From the NCBI GenBank assembly GCA_025462735.1, contig JAOAPC010000018.1, positions 124,001 to 188,000 of the forward strand: a stretch of DNA of 64,000 bases, in the 5' to 3' direction. Shown here in pieces: positions 10,111 to 20,676 of the stretch (its first letter is position 1; every line of letters starts with the position of its first letter). A program made the translations under genes and the position numbers. Origin of the DNA: Acidobacteriaceae bacterium (GTDB lineage Bacteria; Acidobacteriota; Terriglobia; Terriglobales; Acidobacteriaceae). The notes beneath the pieces are model-generated. The model saw only the letters and a program-made list of their open reading frames with translations, did not search any database and was not told where the DNA came from.

Positions 10111-10968
10111 TCAGCGCGCCCCTCCCAGCATACGGCGCATGAAGACGAACCGTACCAGCGTGGTCGTTCCAACAATCAAAATTACCAGCATCAGCGCTCC
10201 CGCCCATGCCTGCCGGTGCCAATCATCATAAGGTGTAATGGCGTAGGTGAAAATTTGCAACGGGAGGGCAGCAATGGGCTGGTTCGCGCTAAAACTCCAG
10301 AACTGGTTTCCGAACGCGGTGAACATCAACGGGGCGGTCTCGCCCGCAACCCGTGCGAAAGCCAGCATCACGCCGGTGATGATGCCTGCGCGGGCCGTGG
10401 GCAGGGTAATAGAAATTGTCGTCCGCCACTGCGGTATGCCTATACCAAACGCGGCCTCTCGGACCGCATGCGGCACCAGCAAAAGCATTTCTTCAGTCGT
10501 GCGCGCCACGGTGGGTATCATCATGATCGCTAATGCCACTCCGCCCGCGAACGCGGAAAAATGTCTCTGCGGAAGGACAACCAGGCCGTAGGCCACCAGA
10601 CCAATCACGATGGAAGGAACTCCGTTTAGAACATCGGACGTGAACCTGACCAACTGTCCTAACCGGTTGCGGCCATATTCCGCCAGATAAATACCGGCCC
10701 CGATTCCAACCGGCACTCCGAACAGGCTGGCTATACCCAAAATCATGACAGAACCCAGTAGCGCGTTGGCCATGCCTCCGCCAGTTTCCCCTACCGGCTT
10801 CGGAGTCTGCGTCAGGAAAGACAAATTCAACGATCCCGCGCCTCTGAGTACTAGATACGCCAAAATTGCGATCAGCGCGCTCACAACGATAACGGACAAG
10901 CTTGCGGCCAACCCGGTGAAGAAGTAATCCGTCATTTGGCGGCGAAGGCTGATGTTGCGATTAGGCAT
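10111..10968 (-). CDS. pstA: Phosphate ABC transporter permease PstA
   Basis: Inner-membrane permease of the phosphate importer, 285 residues with six predicted membrane helices (about 20-45, 68-95, 105-130, 135-155, 190-215, 255-275). The coupling-helix (EAA-like) region [19 protein letters not shown] contacts PstB. Start overlaps the pstC end by 8 bp. Confidence 0.92.
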   Translation of the reverse strand: MPNRNISLRRQMTDYFFTGLAASLSVIVVSALIAILAYLVLRGAGSLNLSFLTQTPKPVGETGGGMANALLGSVMILGIASLFGVPVGIGAGIYLAEYGRNRLGQLVRFTSDVLNGVPSIVIGLVAYGLVVLPQRHFSAFAGGVALAIMMIPTVARTTEEMLLLVPHAVREAAFGIGIPQWRTTISITLPTARAGIITGVMLAFARVAGETAPLMFTAFGNQFWSFSANQPIAALPLQIFTYAITPYDDWHRQAWAGALMLVILIVGTTTLVRFVFMRRMLGGAR

Positions 10969-12031
10969 TGGTCCTCGCTGGCGTGCCTCGGGTGACCGTC
11001 CAGACCATTAGCCCGGCAAGAATATTCACAATAATGGTGACAATAAACAGCGCTAAGCCGATCTCAATCAGCGCGCTACGGTGCAAGTCGCTCGTGGCTT
11101 CGTTGAATTCATTCGCGATAACACTGGCCATGGTGTAGCCAGGAGCAAGCAGAGATTTGGCAATCGAGGGACTGTTGCCGATCACCATGGTTACAGCCAT
11201 GGTCTCGCCCAGCGCGCGACCCAGCCCTAGAATCACCGCGCCCATAATTCCGGCACGCGCATTCCGCAGCACTGCCATGCGAATCATCTCCCACCGCGTC
11301 GCCCCTAGCGCCAGTGCCGCTTCCCGCTGAGGCTGCGGTACCACTGCCAAAACCTCGCGCGTAATCGAGGAGATGATAGGGACAATCATGATCGCCAACA
11401 CCACGCCGGCGGCCAGCATACCAATACCGTAAGCCGGACCTGTGAACAGACCCGTCCATGAAAAATACTTCATAAGCCACGGTTCCACATGCACACGCAA
11501 TATGGGAACCAGGATGAATATGGCCCACAATCCATAAATGACGCTGGGAATTGCAGCCAGCAATTCGGTGGCATAAGAGATTGGCCTGCGTAGAGGCTTG
11601 GGGCACATCTCAGTGACAAAGACAGCGACTGCGACGGCCAGCGGCACCGCAATAAACAGAGCTACCAGAGATGAAACCACCGTTCCGTAAATGAACGGGA
11701 GTGCGCCGAAGCCTCCCGAGACCGGGTCCCATTCACTGCCAAAGAAGAAGTGGATACCAAACTTTTGCCAGGCCAGCGCAGAGCCCTGCATCAATTCTGC
11801 TACGATCAGGCCCACGATGCCGAGCACAACAAGCGCCGCCACAAGCATCAGGCCCTTGAAGCCGGAATCCAGATTAATTACCGATTTCTTCCAGGCAGGC
11901 GCCTCTCGCGTTTGGTTCACAAAGGGGACTTTAGAAGAATCGGGTTGATTCGAGCGAGTCGCAGCGGCAGCGCCAAAGCTTTGACCTGTGGGTTGCCCAT
12001 CAGGAATATGTGGCTCACGTGCTGCTCCCAT
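10961..12031 (-). CDS. pstC: Phosphate ABC transporter permease PstC
   Basis: Second permease of the phosphate importer, six membrane helices with the coupling region VVPQPQREAALALGATRWEM. The open frame begins at 12166, but that start would read through a GC-rich hairpin directly after pstS. I prefer the ATG at 12031 (MGAAREPHIPDG), with a GGGGAG sequence about 10 bp upstream, giving 356 residues. Even so the N-terminus is an unusually long (about 55 residues), polar, low-complexity cytoplasmic tail before the first helix (LMLVAALVVLGIVGLIVAEL). Confidence 0.9.
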   Translation of the reverse strand: MGAAREPHIPDGQPTGQSFGAAAATRSNQPDSSKVPFVNQTREAPAWKKSVINLDSGFKGLMLVAALVVLGIVGLIVAELMQGSALAWQKFGIHFFFGSEWDPVSGGFGALPFIYGTVVSSLVALFIAVPLAVAVAVFVTEMCPKPLRRPISYATELLAAIPSVIYGLWAIFILVPILRVHVEPWLMKYFSWTGLFTGPAYGIGMLAAGVVLAIMIVPIISSITREVLAVVPQPQREAALALGATRWEMIRMAVLRNARAGIMGAVILGLGRALGETMAVTMVIGNSPSIAKSLLAPGYTMASVIANEFNEATSDLHRSALIEIGLALFIVTIIVNILAGLMVWTVTRGTPARTNA

Positions 12032-12131
12032 CGGCTCGCCGCTCCCCAAGCCCCGGTTCAGCTCTGGATTTGCGCACCCGGTTACTTCAAGGTTAACAAA
12101 GTTGTCATTAAAAACAGATGAACAGAAGGAC

Positions 12132-12151
12132 GGACCGTCCGCAGACGGTCC
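12132..12151 (-). promoter_or_regulatory. Hairpin between pstS and pstC, probable attenuator or processing site
   Basis: GGACCGTC and GACGGTCC form a perfect 8-bp stem around a 4-base loop, starting 12 bp after the pstS stop. No T-run follows on the minus strand, so it is not a full terminator. In other bacteria a hairpin here lowers pstCAB expression relative to pstS; the same role is inferred here. Confidence 0.5.
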
Positions 12152-12162
12152 ATCGCCCGGAA

Positions 12163-13167
12163 TCACTTGATTGACTTAATTGCTTCGCGCTCCTTCTCCT
12201 TTACAACATCCGGGAGAGGCGCATAGTTCAGCTGTGTGGTCATGGTCTGACCTTTATCCAGCATCCAGTTCAGGAAGTCCACTATAACCTGTTGCTTGGT
12301 CTTATCTTTCCACTCCGCAGGAACCAGGAGCCAGGTAAAGCTGGAAATCGGGTAAGCCTCTTTCCCCGGAGCATTCGTAATGGAGACGCGGAAATCCGCA
12401 GGCATGGTTTTGACCGAGGCTGCAGCGGCAGTCGTGGATTCCAGGCTTGCCTTCACGAATTCTCCAGCTGCATTTCTCACCGTGCCAAAAGAAATGTTGT
12501 TCTGCAGGGCATAAATCAGCTCCACATAACCGAACGCGCCTTCCATCTGCCGGACCATTCCTGCGACGCCTTCATTTCCCTTTGCGCCCAGACCCACAGG
12601 CCACCTTACCGACGTACCCTTGCCTACCTGGCTGCTCCACTCGGGACTGACTTTGGTCAGGTAGTCCGTCCAGATGTAAGTCGTTCCGCTGCCATCGGAG
12701 CGGTGGACCACGACTATGGATTGATTGGGGAGCGAGACGCCGGGATTGACTTTCGCAATGGCGGCATCATTCCAGGAGGTTATCTTGCCCAGATAAATAC
12801 CGGCAAGCACGTCTGGCGTAAACTTCAATTCGCCCTTAAATCCTGGGATGTTATAAGCGGGGACGACCGAACCGAGCACGGTCGGCAAATGTAAGATCCT
12901 GACCTTGGCCTCTTTAAGCTGCTGGTCTGTCATTGGACCGTCGCTAGCGCCGAAATCGACCGTGCCTGCAGTTACTTGCCGAATACCACCACCGCTACCG
13001 ATAGACTGGTAATTGATCTCAATGTCTGAGTGTACGTTGTGATATTCGTTAAACCATTTGGAATAAATTGGATAGGGAAAGGTGGCTCCGGCGCCGTTCA
13101 GCTTCGTCTGGGCCATCGACGGAAGCGCGACCACAAGCAGCGCGAGTAACGGGAAGAATTTTCGCAA
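12163..13167 (-). CDS. pstS: Phosphate ABC transporter substrate-binding protein PstS
   Basis: Periplasmic phosphate-binding protein and first gene of the seven-gene operon. The start is TTG at 13167, with AGGAG 8 bp upstream. Signal peptide about 1-19 (FFPLLALLVVALPSMA), then the family opening LNGAGATFPYPIYSKW. Phosphate-contacting loops are IGSGGGIRQVTAGTVDFGAS and HRSDGSGTTYIWTDYL. The promoter must lie in the 171-bp region shared with the divergent mechanosensitive-channel gene. Confidence 0.94.
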   Translation of the reverse strand: MRKFFPLLALLVVALPSMAQTKLNGAGATFPYPIYSKWFNEYHNVHSDIEINYQSIGSGGGIRQVTAGTVDFGASDGPMTDQQLKEAKVRILHLPTVLGSVVPAYNIPGFKGELKFTPDVLAGIYLGKITSWNDAAIAKVNPGVSLPNQSIVVVHRSDGSGTTYIWTDYLTKVSPEWSSQVGKGTSVRWPVGLGAKGNEGVAGMVRQMEGAFGYVELIYALQNNISFGTVRNAAGEFVKASLESTTAAAASVKTMPADFRVSITNAPGKEAYPISSFTWLLVPAEWKDKTKQQVIVDFLNWMLDKGQTMTTQLNYAPLPDVVKEKEREAIKSIK

Positions 13168-13338
13168 TTTAAGTTCTCCTCATAATTTGCAATCACTCTT
13201 GATTAAAGGGCCCACATAATTAAAGGACGATGAACCACGTGTTAACAGTTCACAAAATTCATGAGTGTCCCGCGCCCATTCTGCAATCCCTGAGAACAAT
13301 TTAGACTATTTGGATTGCTTTCTCGGCATCCGCCGGCA

Positions 13339-15258
13339 ATGAACACAAGAATGAGAATGCGAATTCGAAGAAGTGTACTCACGGCTGTCGCTGTCGTTGT
13401 GACCGCGTTCGGACAGGGCAATGTTCCTAGCAATGCTGTGGCGCACGAGGATCCCGCCAAGATCGTCCAGTTCCTAAGCTCGACCATTTCCTGGTATCGG
13501 CAGCGCGCGGAGGAGCAAAAACTCGCCAACGAACCCGCCGATCTCACCTTCGCGCAGGAGAATGCTCGGGTTGCAGATCAAGTCGTGCAACAGGCATTCC
13601 AATACGCCCGAAACGATGACCAGCTCCAAAGCAAACGTCAGCCCGGGCAGCAGCCGCAGGTACAGACTTCAGCTCAATATCAGGGACTACGCCAGGCGCT
13701 GCAGAAGGTAGATCAACAAATCCAGGACACAGAATCTGAGCTGCAGTCCGATCGCGAGAAGCTGACAAGCGCCCCTAGTGCGAAACGACAGATTATTCAG
13801 GCGACAATTCAGGAACTGCAGGGCGAGTTGGGGCTGCTGAATGCCCGGCACGATGCATTGCAGGCTATGGCGGATTTCGTGAGTTCCAACGGAACCGGCA
13901 ACCGGATGGGATTACGAGAGCAAATCGAGGAACTGGCGCACTCCGTACCGGCCGCACTGAGCCGCGCCCCCGTGACCAACCAGTCTGAAGCTACACCGGA
14001 GTCATCCTCTACCGTGGCTAATCTGCTGGCCCCGAAGCCGCCGCCCTCGGGAGTTTGGGGACTGTCCACTGATTTAATCCATCTTTCTGGGAAAAGGCGC
14101 TCTCTCAAAGACGTGCTCTCGTCGACTGAAGCCCTCAGGAAAACGGCGGACGGTTTGCAAGCTCCTCTGGTCGGCGACTTACAAAATTTGATCCATCAGG
14201 GAGACGAACTTTTTGCCGCCGCAGATACGGCGACGCCCGAGGGCCTGGCGCAGCAGACGCGACAGTTGGACGCACTCACGGCGCAGTTCAAACAAGTAAC
14301 AACTACGCTGTTGCCTCTCAGCAAGGTGGGAGTACTGCTCGGACTCTACGAGACGACCTTAAGAAATTGGCGGGATTCCGTCGGCGACGAGGAGCGCGAC
14401 GATCTCCGCCAACTATTGCTCAGGCTGGGATTGCTCGCGGTGGCGATCGCACTTGTCTTTGGGATAGGCGAAGTCTGGCGGCGAGCAAGCTTTCAATATG
14501 TTCATGACGCGCGCCGTAGATATCAGTTTTTGCTGCTGCGGCGAATCGTGATTTGGACTGCGGTCGTAATCATTGTTGTGATTACTTTTGCTACGCAACT
14601 CGGCTCGGTCGTCACCTTCGCGGGATTGATTACTGCTGGTGTGGCTGTGGCCATGCAGAACGTGATTACCTCGATTGTTGGCTATTTCTTCCTGATTGGA
14701 AAATATGGACTTCGGGTTGGCGACCGCGTCACCATCTCCGGAGTGACGGGAGAGGTAGTCGAGATTGGCCTGGTGCGAATTCACCTGATGGAACTCGGCG
14801 GGCCGGGTGAATCACAACTCAGCGGCCGCATAGTTGCGTTTTCGAATTCCATTGTCTTTCAGCCAACCGCCGGCATCTTCAAACAAATTCCCGGAACCAA
14901 TTTCGTCTGGCATGAACTAAAGCTGACGCTTGCCTCCGAAACTGATTACCATACCGCCAAAGAACGCATTACCAAAGCCGTGGATGCTGCTCTTGCCAAT
15001 TACCGCGAGAACATTGAGACCCAAAGACGCATGGTTGAGACGAATCTGAGCACGGTCTCGGCCGGAGAGCTGCAGCCCAAGGTGCGCCTTCACTACGCAG
15101 CCTCTGGAATTGAAGCAACAGTCCGTTATCCGGTTGAAATTGAGAAAGCGACCGACATCGACGATCACCTGATGCGCGAGCTGCTTGCTGCCATCGAGAA
15201 GGAACCGAGGCTCAAACTCATCAGTGCGGAAATGCCTACGGCCAAAGTGGCTGGCTAA
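13339..15258 (+). CDS. Large mechanosensitive ion channel protein (MscS family)
   Basis: Predicted inner-membrane MscS-like channel of about 639 residues with a long periplasmic N-terminal part. ATG at 13339 follows a TTG (13315) that I consider less likely. After a signal peptide there is an alpha-helical, Gln/Glu-rich coiled-coil region (about 40-210) with a second helical block to about 340. Membrane helices at about 370-390, 415-435 and 440-465 end in the pore-lining helix (GLITAGVAVAMQNVITSIV). The MscS beta domain follows (YGLRVGDRVTISGVTGEVV). The architecture resembles MscK/MscM-type channels. It is divergent from pstS and convergent with nuoN. Confidence 0.82.
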   Translation: MNTRMRMRIRRSVLTAVAVVVTAFGQGNVPSNAVAHEDPAKIVQFLSSTISWYRQRAEEQKLANEPADLTFAQENARVADQVVQQAFQYARNDDQLQSKRQPGQQPQVQTSAQYQGLRQALQKVDQQIQDTESELQSDREKLTSAPSAKRQIIQATIQELQGELGLLNARHDALQAMADFVSSNGTGNRMGLREQIEELAHSVPAALSRAPVTNQSEATPESSSTVANLLAPKPPPSGVWGLSTDLIHLSGKRRSLKDVLSSTEALRKTADGLQAPLVGDLQNLIHQGDELFAAADTATPEGLAQQTRQLDALTAQFKQVTTTLLPLSKVGVLLGLYETTLRNWRDSVGDEERDDLRQLLLRLGLLAVAIALVFGIGEVWRRASFQYVHDARRRYQFLLLRRIVIWTAVVIIVVITFATQLGSVVTFAGLITAGVAVAMQNVITSIVGYFFLIGKYGLRVGDRVTISGVTGEVVEIGLVRIHLMELGGPGESQLSGRIVAFSNSIVFQPTAGIFKQIPGTNFVWHELKLTLASETDYHTAKERITKAVDAALANYRENIETQRRMVETNLSTVSAGELQPKVRLHYAASGIEATVRYPVEIEKATDIDDHLMRELLAAIEKEPRLKLISAEMPTAKVAG

Positions 15259-15285
15259 GAACGGGAATAAAATTAATTGCGTGAA

Positions 15286-16773
15286 TTAGTGCAGCAGGCC
15301 GACAGAGAGAGCTGCGTATTTAAGCACCGGGTTGGGATAGATCCCGAGAAAAAGCGTGGCAGCTAAGCTGAGCCCCAAAGCCAAGCCCAACCCTGCGGAA
15401 ATCGGAGCCACGGGCGCATCCTCGCGCGGCTCGCGCATATACATCACCACGATGACGCGCAGATAGTAGTAGGCCGCAACCGCGCTGTTGATCACTCCAA
15501 TGATCACGAGCCCCATCAGCGGGTGAGCGCCCTGTAGTGCTGCGCTGAATACGTAAAATTTGGCGAAGAATCCACCGGTGATCGGAATTCCGATGAGCGA
15601 CAAAAGAAATACGGTGAGAATCGCAGCCAAAACCGGCGACCGCTTGCCCAGCCCAGCGTAATCTTCCAACATGACGTAACGCTCGCCGTGGCCCGCAAAG
15701 TGTCCGATCACGGCAAATGCGCCGACGTTCATGGCCGCATAAGATGCCGTAAAAAACATTGCCGCCGGAATTCCGTTCGCAGGCAGTGAAGCAAATGCAA
15801 TCAGCAGGTATCCCGCATGCGCGATCGAGGAGTAGGCCAGCAAGCGCTTGATGTTGTCCTGAACCAGCGCGGCGACGTTTCCGATCGTCATGGAAAGCGC
15901 AGCCGCGAGCCAGATCAACCAGACGGTCTCCGAGAAATGCGCCTCGAAAATGATGCGCAGCAGCACCGCAAATACCGCCGCCTTCGGCGCAGTGGACATG
16001 AATCCCACAACCGGCGAGGGCGCGCCTTCATAAACATCCGGAGTCCAAATGTGGAACGGAGCGGCTGCCACTTTGAAACCCAGGCCGACAAACATAAGCG
16101 CGACGCCCAGATACGCGAGCATTGGCCCGTGACCGGTCCCGGCGTAGTCGGCCAGAGCAGCGCTGATTCGGGCAATACTGGTCGAACCTGTAGCGCCGAA
16201 CATCAGCGCCACGCCGTAAAGAAAGAATGCCGTGGCAAATGACCCGAGCAGGAAATACTTCACCGACGATTCGCTGCTGATTGCCGAACGCCGCCGGAAT
16301 CCTGCAAGTATGTAGGTGGAAATAGAGGAAATTTCCAGCGCGATGAAAATCAGCACCAGCTCGACCGCCGATGACATCAACGCCATGCCTACAGTTCCAA
16401 ACAGAACCAGTCCGTAGTATTCGCCCGCGCGGATCTGCTGCACCTCCATGTACTCGTATGAGCTGAGTATCACGAGGATGGTGACTGCTATCACCACGAA
16501 ATGAAAGAAGACACTGAAGGCATCGAGCTTCACCGTGTCAAAGAAGCCAAAACCCCAGAATCGCGGCTGCGCCTGGTAGAGGGTCGCTGCCAGAGCTGCG
16601 ATCGCACCCAGCAACGCAATTCCGCCGAGCGTACGTTGGCTGCGCCGTTCGTCCAGGACCGGATCGAGCAGCATGACGATCATCCCGAAGATCGAGAGCA
16701 CGATCTCCGGCAGGATGCGAATGTAATCGCCAGCTTGGGGGACGCCCTGCATAGTTTGGAGCGCGGCCATCAC
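15286..16773 (-). CDS. nuoN: NADH-quinone oxidoreductase subunit N
   Basis: Proton-pumping antiporter-like membrane subunit of complex I, 495 residues with about 14 helices. Family motifs include the key Glu in ALEISSISTYILAGF, Lys in FKVAAAPFHIWTPDVYEG, and Lys in NIKRLLAYSSIAHAGY. The start overlaps the nuoM stop by 4 bp. It is the last gene of the nuo operon. Confidence 0.94.
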   Translation of the reverse strand: MMAALQTMQGVPQAGDYIRILPEIVLSIFGMIVMLLDPVLDERRSQRTLGGIALLGAIAALAATLYQAQPRFWGFGFFDTVKLDAFSVFFHFVVIAVTILVILSSYEYMEVQQIRAGEYYGLVLFGTVGMALMSSAVELVLIFIALEISSISTYILAGFRRRSAISSESSVKYFLLGSFATAFFLYGVALMFGATGSTSIARISAALADYAGTGHGPMLAYLGVALMFVGLGFKVAAAPFHIWTPDVYEGAPSPVVGFMSTAPKAAVFAVLLRIIFEAHFSETVWLIWLAAALSMTIGNVAALVQDNIKRLLAYSSIAHAGYLLIAFASLPANGIPAAMFFTASYAAMNVGAFAVIGHFAGHGERYVMLEDYAGLGKRSPVLAAILTVFLLSLIGIPITGGFFAKFYVFSAALQGAHPLMGLVIIGVINSAVAAYYYLRVIVVMYMREPREDAPVAPISAGLGLALGLSLAATLFLGIYPNPVLKYAALSVGLLH

Positions 16774-18284
16774 CGTCCCACCACCTTGCTGGCGAATTGA
16801 GTGAACGGCACCAGAACGTTGTGGACCGCAGGATCAATCGCATTCAGCCAAAGCAGCGGCGCAACTCCCATTACGAGGGCCATGACTGCCGCGGGCCACA
16901 GCGCCACGCGTTCGCGAAGATCAAGATCGGGGAGGGAATTGTTCTCTGGGTGCTTCACCGTGCCGAAGAACACACGCTGGTACATCCAGAGCAGGTAGCA
17001 AGCGCTCCAGATTACGCCCGTCGCTCCGACCACACCCCACCACATCTTTGCCTGAAATGCTCCACTAAGGACCAGGAACTCGCCGACGAAGCCGTTCAAA
17101 AGCGGCAAGCCGAGCGAAGCGAGAACAATAAAGAGGAAGAAGGTGGAGTAGGCCGGCATGGGTGTTGCCAGGCCTCCGAACTCCGAAATCTCATATGTGT
17201 GTCGGCGCTCGTAGAGAATTCCGGCCAGCATGAACAGCGCGCCAGTCGAAACTCCGTGTGCCAGCATGACGAACATGGCGCCGTTCAATCCCGCCTGAGT
17301 GAAGCTGAAGATGCCGAGCACCACGAATCCCAGATGGCTGATCGATGAGTATGCGATCAGCTTTTTCATGTTTGGCTGCACCATAGCAACCAGCGCGCCG
17401 TACACAATGCCGATCAGCGCCAGCACGACAATCCACGACGCATTCCTCCGCGACTGCTCGGGAAACAGGCCGAGATTGAAGCGCAGCATTCCGTATGTAC
17501 CCATCTTCAGTAGAACGCCTGCCAGCAAAACTGAACCCGCGGTCGGCGCCTCGACGTGCGCATCAGGCAGCCAAGTGTGAAATGGAAACAAGGGAACTTT
17601 GACCGCAAACGCAACGAAGAACCCAAGAAAGAGCAGCAGCGGCAGGTTCCCGGAGAAGTTTGGGATCGATCCGTTGCGAATAGCACTCTGCAAGACTACG
17701 AAATCAAAGCTGCCGGTCTTCGAATAAAGCCAAAGGATCGCGGCCAGCATGAAGACCGAAGCGATCATCGTGTACAGAAAAAATTTAACTGCTGCGTATA
17801 CGCGCCGCCCGTGGCCATACATACCAATCAAGAGGGCCATCGGAATCAGCGTCGCTTCCCAGAAGAAATAAAAGAGGAACAAATCGAGGGAAACAAACAC
17901 GCCGATCAGGCTTGTCTCAAGCACCAGCAGCAGGATGAAAAATTCTTTGACCCGGTCGTGAATGGATTTCCACGAGATCAGAACGCAGAGCGGCGTCAAG
18001 AATGTGGTCAGCACTACCAACCACAGTGAGATCCCATCCATCGCCATGTGGTAATGAATGTTGGGCGTGGTAATCCACGAAACGTCTTTGTCGAACTGAA
18101 AACCTGCCAGACCGCGGTTAAAGTGCGCGGGCAAGTGGAGAGACAGAACGAAGGCAAGAAGAGAAACCACCAGCGCGAACACCCGGATGTCCCGATCTCG
18201 TCGCGGGAAAAACAATAGCAGCAAGCCGCCGATAGCGGGCGCGAAGGTGACCAGCGTCAGAATGTTGTTGTCGAGCCAGTTCAT
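16770..18284 (-). CDS. nuoM: NADH-quinone oxidoreductase subunit M
   Basis: Antiporter-like proton-pumping subunit, 504 residues and about 14 helices. Typical motifs are FFWEATLIPMALLIG (catalytic Glu), VKVPLFPFHTWLPDAHVEAP and NMKKLIAYSSISHLGF. Start overlaps nuoL by 4 bp and the stop overlaps nuoN by 4 bp, which indicates strong translational coupling. Confidence 0.95.
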   Translation of the reverse strand: MNWLDNNILTLVTFAPAIGGLLLLFFPRRDRDIRVFALVVSLLAFVLSLHLPAHFNRGLAGFQFDKDVSWITTPNIHYHMAMDGISLWLVVLTTFLTPLCVLISWKSIHDRVKEFFILLLVLETSLIGVFVSLDLFLFYFFWEATLIPMALLIGMYGHGRRVYAAVKFFLYTMIASVFMLAAILWLYSKTGSFDFVVLQSAIRNGSIPNFSGNLPLLLFLGFFVAFAVKVPLFPFHTWLPDAHVEAPTAGSVLLAGVLLKMGTYGMLRFNLGLFPEQSRRNASWIVVLALIGIVYGALVAMVQPNMKKLIAYSSISHLGFVVLGIFSFTQAGLNGAMFVMLAHGVSTGALFMLAGILYERRHTYEISEFGGLATPMPAYSTFFLFIVLASLGLPLLNGFVGEFLVLSGAFQAKMWWGVVGATGVIWSACYLLWMYQRVFFGTVKHPENNSLPDLDLRERVALWPAAVMALVMGVAPLLWLNAIDPAVHNVLVPFTQFASKVVGR

Positions 18285-20377
18285 GGAGTGCGTAGCCCCA
18301 CCCAGACCATGTAAGCAATCACTGCCGTGGCGCCCACCGCAACCCAGGCCGCGTAAGAACGCACATTGCCAGACTGCATATGCCGCACTTCGTCAGATAG
18401 TTCGCGGGCCCCATCCGCGCTGCCGTTGAGCGTCGCGTCAATTACGCCCTGATCAATCCCTCGCCACAAAACAGTTCCAGATAGTGCAATCAGCGGCTTA
18501 ACGAATAGCCACGCGTAAAGCTCATCAATCCAGTACTTGTGAGCGACAGCGGAATACAGGCCGTGCAGTGACGCGGCGAGTTGGTCGGGCAGTTCCGGTC
18601 GGCGTAGGTAAAGCAGCCAGGCTAGAAATAAACCGAGCAGCCCAGCCCCAACCGAAATTCCCGTAAAGATCAGCTCAGTGCGCTGGCCGGTTTTCGGTTC
18701 GGCACCTTCAGTTTCTTTTTCAGGCGGCAGGGACTCTCCGGCTTGAGCATGTTCGCTGTTTACCGCCGGAGTAGAAACGCGAAACACCGGCCCAAGGAAT
18801 TGATCAAAGCGATTGTTTCCTCCCAGCGAGCCTGGCCATCCAACCCATCCGCCGACCACAGAAAGCACCGCGAGGATCACTAGCGGCGCCAGCATGATTG
18901 CGGGAGATTCATGAATTCCGCCATGGCCGTGTGGCGCGGACCCGCCCTGAGCGGAGTGGAACGGCGCCTCCGCCCGTGAACCCGGGCCCGAATGCGTTCC
19001 GTGCGCGGCGTGCTCGTCATGCCCGTGCGAAGCTTCCGCGGCACCTCGGTACTCGCCGAAGAACGTCATAAACCACAGCCGGAACATATAAAAGGATGTG
19101 AGGAACGCAGTGACCACGCCGACCAGCCAGTAAATCCAGCTCGCCTGATACGCGCGCCACAAAATCTCGTCCTTGCTGAAAAAGCCCGCGAACGGTGGAA
19201 TCCCCGCGATTGCGAATGTCGCAATCGTCATTGTCCAAAAAGTCCAAGGAATGTGTTTTCGAAGCCCGCCCATCTTCCGCATGTCCTGTTCGCCACCGAC
19301 AGCGTGGATCACCGAGCCCGCGGCCAGGAACAATAGTCCTTTGAAGAACGCGTGCGTCATCAGGTGAAAAATTCCTACCGAGAACGCAGCCACACCGCAC
19401 GCCAGGAACATGTACCCGAGTTGCGAGATGGTGGAATAAGCAAGGACCTTCTTGATGTCGGTCTGCGCGATACCGATTGTCGCGGCAAAAAACGCAGTCA
19501 GCGTTCCGATGATCGCGACTACCATGAGCGCGCTCGGTGCACGCTCGAAGATCACATGCGACCGCGCCACCATGTAAACGCCCGCTGTGACCATGGTGGC
19601 AGCGTGAATGAGTGCCGAAACAGGCGTCGGGCCTTCCATTGCATCTGGTAGCCAAACGTAGAGCGGAATTTGCGCCGATTTGCCAGCCGCGCCCAGCATG
19701 AGCAGAAGGGCTATTGCCGTAAGGAATCCAACGCCTGCGGTTTCCGGCGAGAAGGGTTTCACGGCATCGAACACTCTCTGGAAATCCAAAGTGCCGAAAT
19801 GCTTGATCATCAAAAACAGCGCGATCAAAAATCCGAAATCTCCGATGCGATTTACGATGAATGCTTTTTTGCCCGCTGCGGCGGCGGAATCACGCAGGAA
19901 GAAAAATCCAATGAGCAAATACGACGCCAGCCCCACGCCCTCCCAGCCCACAAACATCAGCAGGTAGTTGCTGGCCAGGACCAGCGTCAACATAAAGAAC
20001 ATGAAGAGATTCAGGTAGCTGAAGAAGCGATAATAACCGCCCTCTTCCCACATGTATCCGACCGAATAGATGTGAATGAGGAATCCGACGCCGCTCACGA
20101 TCAGCAGCATCACTAGCGAAAGCTGGTCAATCGCGAACGAATAGTCCACGCTGAAACCGTTCGAACGCAACCAGGTCGCGAGCACCTCAACGTGCGGCAG
20201 CGACAGGGAAGAGAACTGGGCCGCAATCCATAACGCCATTGCAAACGCCGCACCACAAAATGCCAGTGCTACCGCTGCGACGGTTTGGCGGGAGAAACGC
20301 TTCCCGAATAGCCCATTGATAGCAGCACCCGCGAGCGGCAAAATCGGAATAAGCCAGAGATGCAGATTGGGCGTCAT
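18281..20377 (-). CDS. nuoL: NADH-quinone oxidoreductase subunit L
   Basis: Largest antiporter-like subunit, with the long lateral helix at the C-terminus. 698 residues, slightly longer than usual because of a His/Gly-rich loop of about 45 residues near 447-490 ([26 protein letters not shown]) placed after the helix ending in FFGEYRG. Motifs: [51 protein letters not shown]. Start overlaps nuoK by 4 bp. Confidence 0.95.
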   Translation of the reverse strand: MTPNLHLWLIPILPLAGAAINGLFGKRFSRQTVAAVALAFCGAAFAMALWIAAQFSSLSLPHVEVLATWLRSNGFSVDYSFAIDQLSLVMLLIVSGVGFLIHIYSVGYMWEEGGYYRFFSYLNLFMFFMLTLVLASNYLLMFVGWEGVGLASYLLIGFFFLRDSAAAAGKKAFIVNRIGDFGFLIALFLMIKHFGTLDFQRVFDAVKPFSPETAGVGFLTAIALLLMLGAAGKSAQIPLYVWLPDAMEGPTPVSALIHAATMVTAGVYMVARSHVIFERAPSALMVVAIIGTLTAFFAATIGIAQTDIKKVLAYSTISQLGYMFLACGVAAFSVGIFHLMTHAFFKGLLFLAAGSVIHAVGGEQDMRKMGGLRKHIPWTFWTMTIATFAIAGIPPFAGFFSKDEILWRAYQASWIYWLVGVVTAFLTSFYMFRLWFMTFFGEYRGAAEASHGHDEHAAHGTHSGPGSRAEAPFHSAQGGSAPHGHGGIHESPAIMLAPLVILAVLSVVGGWVGWPGSLGGNNRFDQFLGPVFRVSTPAVNSEHAQAGESLPPEKETEGAEPKTGQRTELIFTGISVGAGLLGLFLAWLLYLRRPELPDQLAASLHGLYSAVAHKYWIDELYAWLFVKPLIALSGTVLWRGIDQGVIDATLNGSADGARELSDEVRHMQSGNVRSYAAWVAVGATAVIAYMVWVGLRTP

Positions 20378-20676
20378 AGTTTGAGCAGATTGACCTGGTC
20401 GATGTTCAGAGTCTCGCGCGTGCGGAACAGCGCGATGATGATCGCCAATCCCACTGCCGCTTCCGCCGCCGCCACCACCATCACGAAAAAGACGAACACC
20501 TGACCGCTCAATTGTTGCCAGCGCGCCGCAAAGGCGACAAAAGAAAGATTCACTCCATTGAGCATCAGCTCAATCGACATAAAAATGGTAATGATATTGC
20601 GCTTGATCAAGAAGCCAGTGACCCCGCAGGCAAATAGAATCCCACTCAGCACTAGGTAATACGAAAGCGGAACCAC
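20374..20676 (-). CDS. nuoK: NADH-quinone oxidoreductase subunit K
   Basis: Small membrane subunit with three helices, 100 residues as in the family. Conserved glutamates for proton transfer lie in [15 protein letters not shown] and in [11 protein letters not shown]. It follows nuoJ with no gap and overlaps nuoL by 4 bp. Confidence 0.95.
   Translation of the reverse strand: MVPLSYYLVLSGILFACGVTGFLIKRNIITIFMSIELMLNGVNLSFVAFAARWQQLSGQVFVFFVMVVAAAEAAVGLAIIIALFRTRETLNIDQVNLLKL

Noticed and set aside
13168-13338. Pho box upstream of pstS
   Set aside because: AT-rich words such as GTTCACAAAATTCAT are present, but no convincing pair of direct repeats with the expected spacing could be defined by eye.
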